Below are positions 63,812 to 64,000 of a stretch of 64,000 nucleotides of DNA, one piece after another (position 1 is the stretch's first letter; every line of letters begins with the position of its first letter). The position numbers and the translations under genes were made by a program. Source of the stretch: Bryobacterales bacterium (lineage in GTDB: Bacteria > Acidobacteriota > Terriglobia > Bryobacterales > Bryobacteraceae); NCBI GenBank assembly GCA_020846745.1, contig JADLDI010000064.1, forward strand, positions 1-64,000. Direction: 5' to 3'. Under the pieces are notes generated by a model. The model searched no databases. It was given only the letters and a program-made list of their open reading frames with translations, and had not been told where the DNA came from.

Positions 63812-64000
63812 ATGTTGGAGCATTGCAAGTGTCCGCAGGGCAAGAATCTCAGACGCGAGCGACCAGCAGGTGCGTTCGCTAGGCTGCCCAGTAAGTACTC
63901 TCAAGGGCGAAATTTCGAGGCCAAAGTAGGCCAAAGTAGGGTGCGCGACTTGACCGGCCAATCTTTCGTCATTTTCGGGCGTGACGATGTGATCGAGTTG
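63812..64000 (+). CDS. Possible gene start running off the right edge
   Basis: A frame opens at ATG 63812 and stays open for 63 codons to the edge (MLEHCKCPQGKNLRRERPAG at the start, later RVRDLTGQSFVIFGRDDVIE). The final segment looks like real coding sequence. There is no clear ribosome site. Within it lies a perfect 10-bp tandem repeat (ccaaagtagg twice, 63921-63940). The part before that repeat may be non-coding, with a later GTG (63941) as the real start. Confidence 0.3.
   Translation, partial: MLEHCKCPQGKNLRRERPAGAFARLPSKYSQGRNFEAKVGQSRVRDLTGQSFVIFGRDDVIEL
63921..63940. repeat. 10-bp tandem repeat
   Basis: The block ccaaagtagg occurs twice without a gap. Because it is not a multiple of three, it would change frame if it varied in number; it precedes the possible GTG start at 63941. 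Confidence 0.85.

Noticed and set aside
63719..63961. 80-codon minus-strand frame at the right edge
   Set aside because: It runs across the inverted and tandem repeats and shows no recognisable features.

Overview
The window is GC-rich chromosomal DNA, almost certainly from an acidobacterium of the Solibacter/Bryobacter group (Acidobacteriota). The inference rests on gene content. There are three very large outer-membrane receptors with N-terminal carboxypeptidase-regulatory-like domains, a VWFA-related protein of the acidobacterial type, a secreted protein with a Solibacter-type C-terminal domain, a DUF1592/DUF1587 cytochrome protein paired with a Tat-exported DUF1552 protein, a multihaem cytochrome-TPR protein, and many exported sugar- and metabolite-processing enzymes. 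No rRNA genes, intact tRNA genes, transposases or CRISPR arrays were seen.

Layout. 1-6164 (+): the tail of an unknown gene, then an EamA exporter, an SGNH hydrolase, a seven-CxxCH cytochrome with TPRs and a Tat-type glycosidase-like protein. 6161-7087 (-): a secreted protein of unknown function. 7299-10499 (+): TonB-type receptor 1 with a good promoter and a strong terminator. 10560-14608: a divergent pair, an exported mannonate-dehydratase-like enolase-superfamily protein (-) and a PHP-type metallohydrolase (+). 14599-19767 (-): DUF1592, DUF1552 and a divergent Lgt-like protein. 19834-25301: a PQQ-type sugar dehydrogenase (-), a GH106-like rhamnosidase (+) and a HupE/UreJ-type membrane protein (-). 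25333-28112 (+): an NHL-type propeller and a D-aminoacylase. 28113-39317 (-): a seven-gene co-directional cluster, in transcription order PhyH dioxygenase, aldo/keto reductase, FG-GAP propeller, TonB-type receptor 2 (own promoter), HpaI-type aldolase, MFS transporter and sialidase. It looks like an uptake and catabolism cluster for an unidentified organic-acid or sugar-derived substrate. 39352-40143 (+): an amidohydrolase. 40144-45788 (-): TonB-type receptor 3 with an extreme Gly/Pro/Met-rich insert, coupled to the VWFA protein. 45920-48502 (-): VOC protein, truncated methyltransferase, PrmA and NUDIX hydrolase. 48623-55676 (-): hybrid histidine kinase, RlmH, the secreted Solibacter-domain protein, an APH-like kinase and a histidine phosphatase. 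55743-56057 (+): a small zinc-ribbon membrane protein. 56063-61347 (-): aroF followed by three proteins I cannot assign. This is the best candidate for an undescribed system.

61580-64000 differs from the rest. It has wider spacers, lower GC, a gene carrying a 25-bp repeat read in two different frames, an orphan terminator-like hairpin, a 5' tRNA-half look-alike, an HNH endonuclease with no visible ribosome binding site, an inverted repeat and a possible partial gene at the edge. It is the most likely accessory (island or defence) segment.

The genome is compact. Convergent genes repeatedly abut or overlap (6161-6164, 14599-14608, 23940-24021, 28112/28113, 40143/40144), and three same-strand pairs use TAATG stop/start overlaps.
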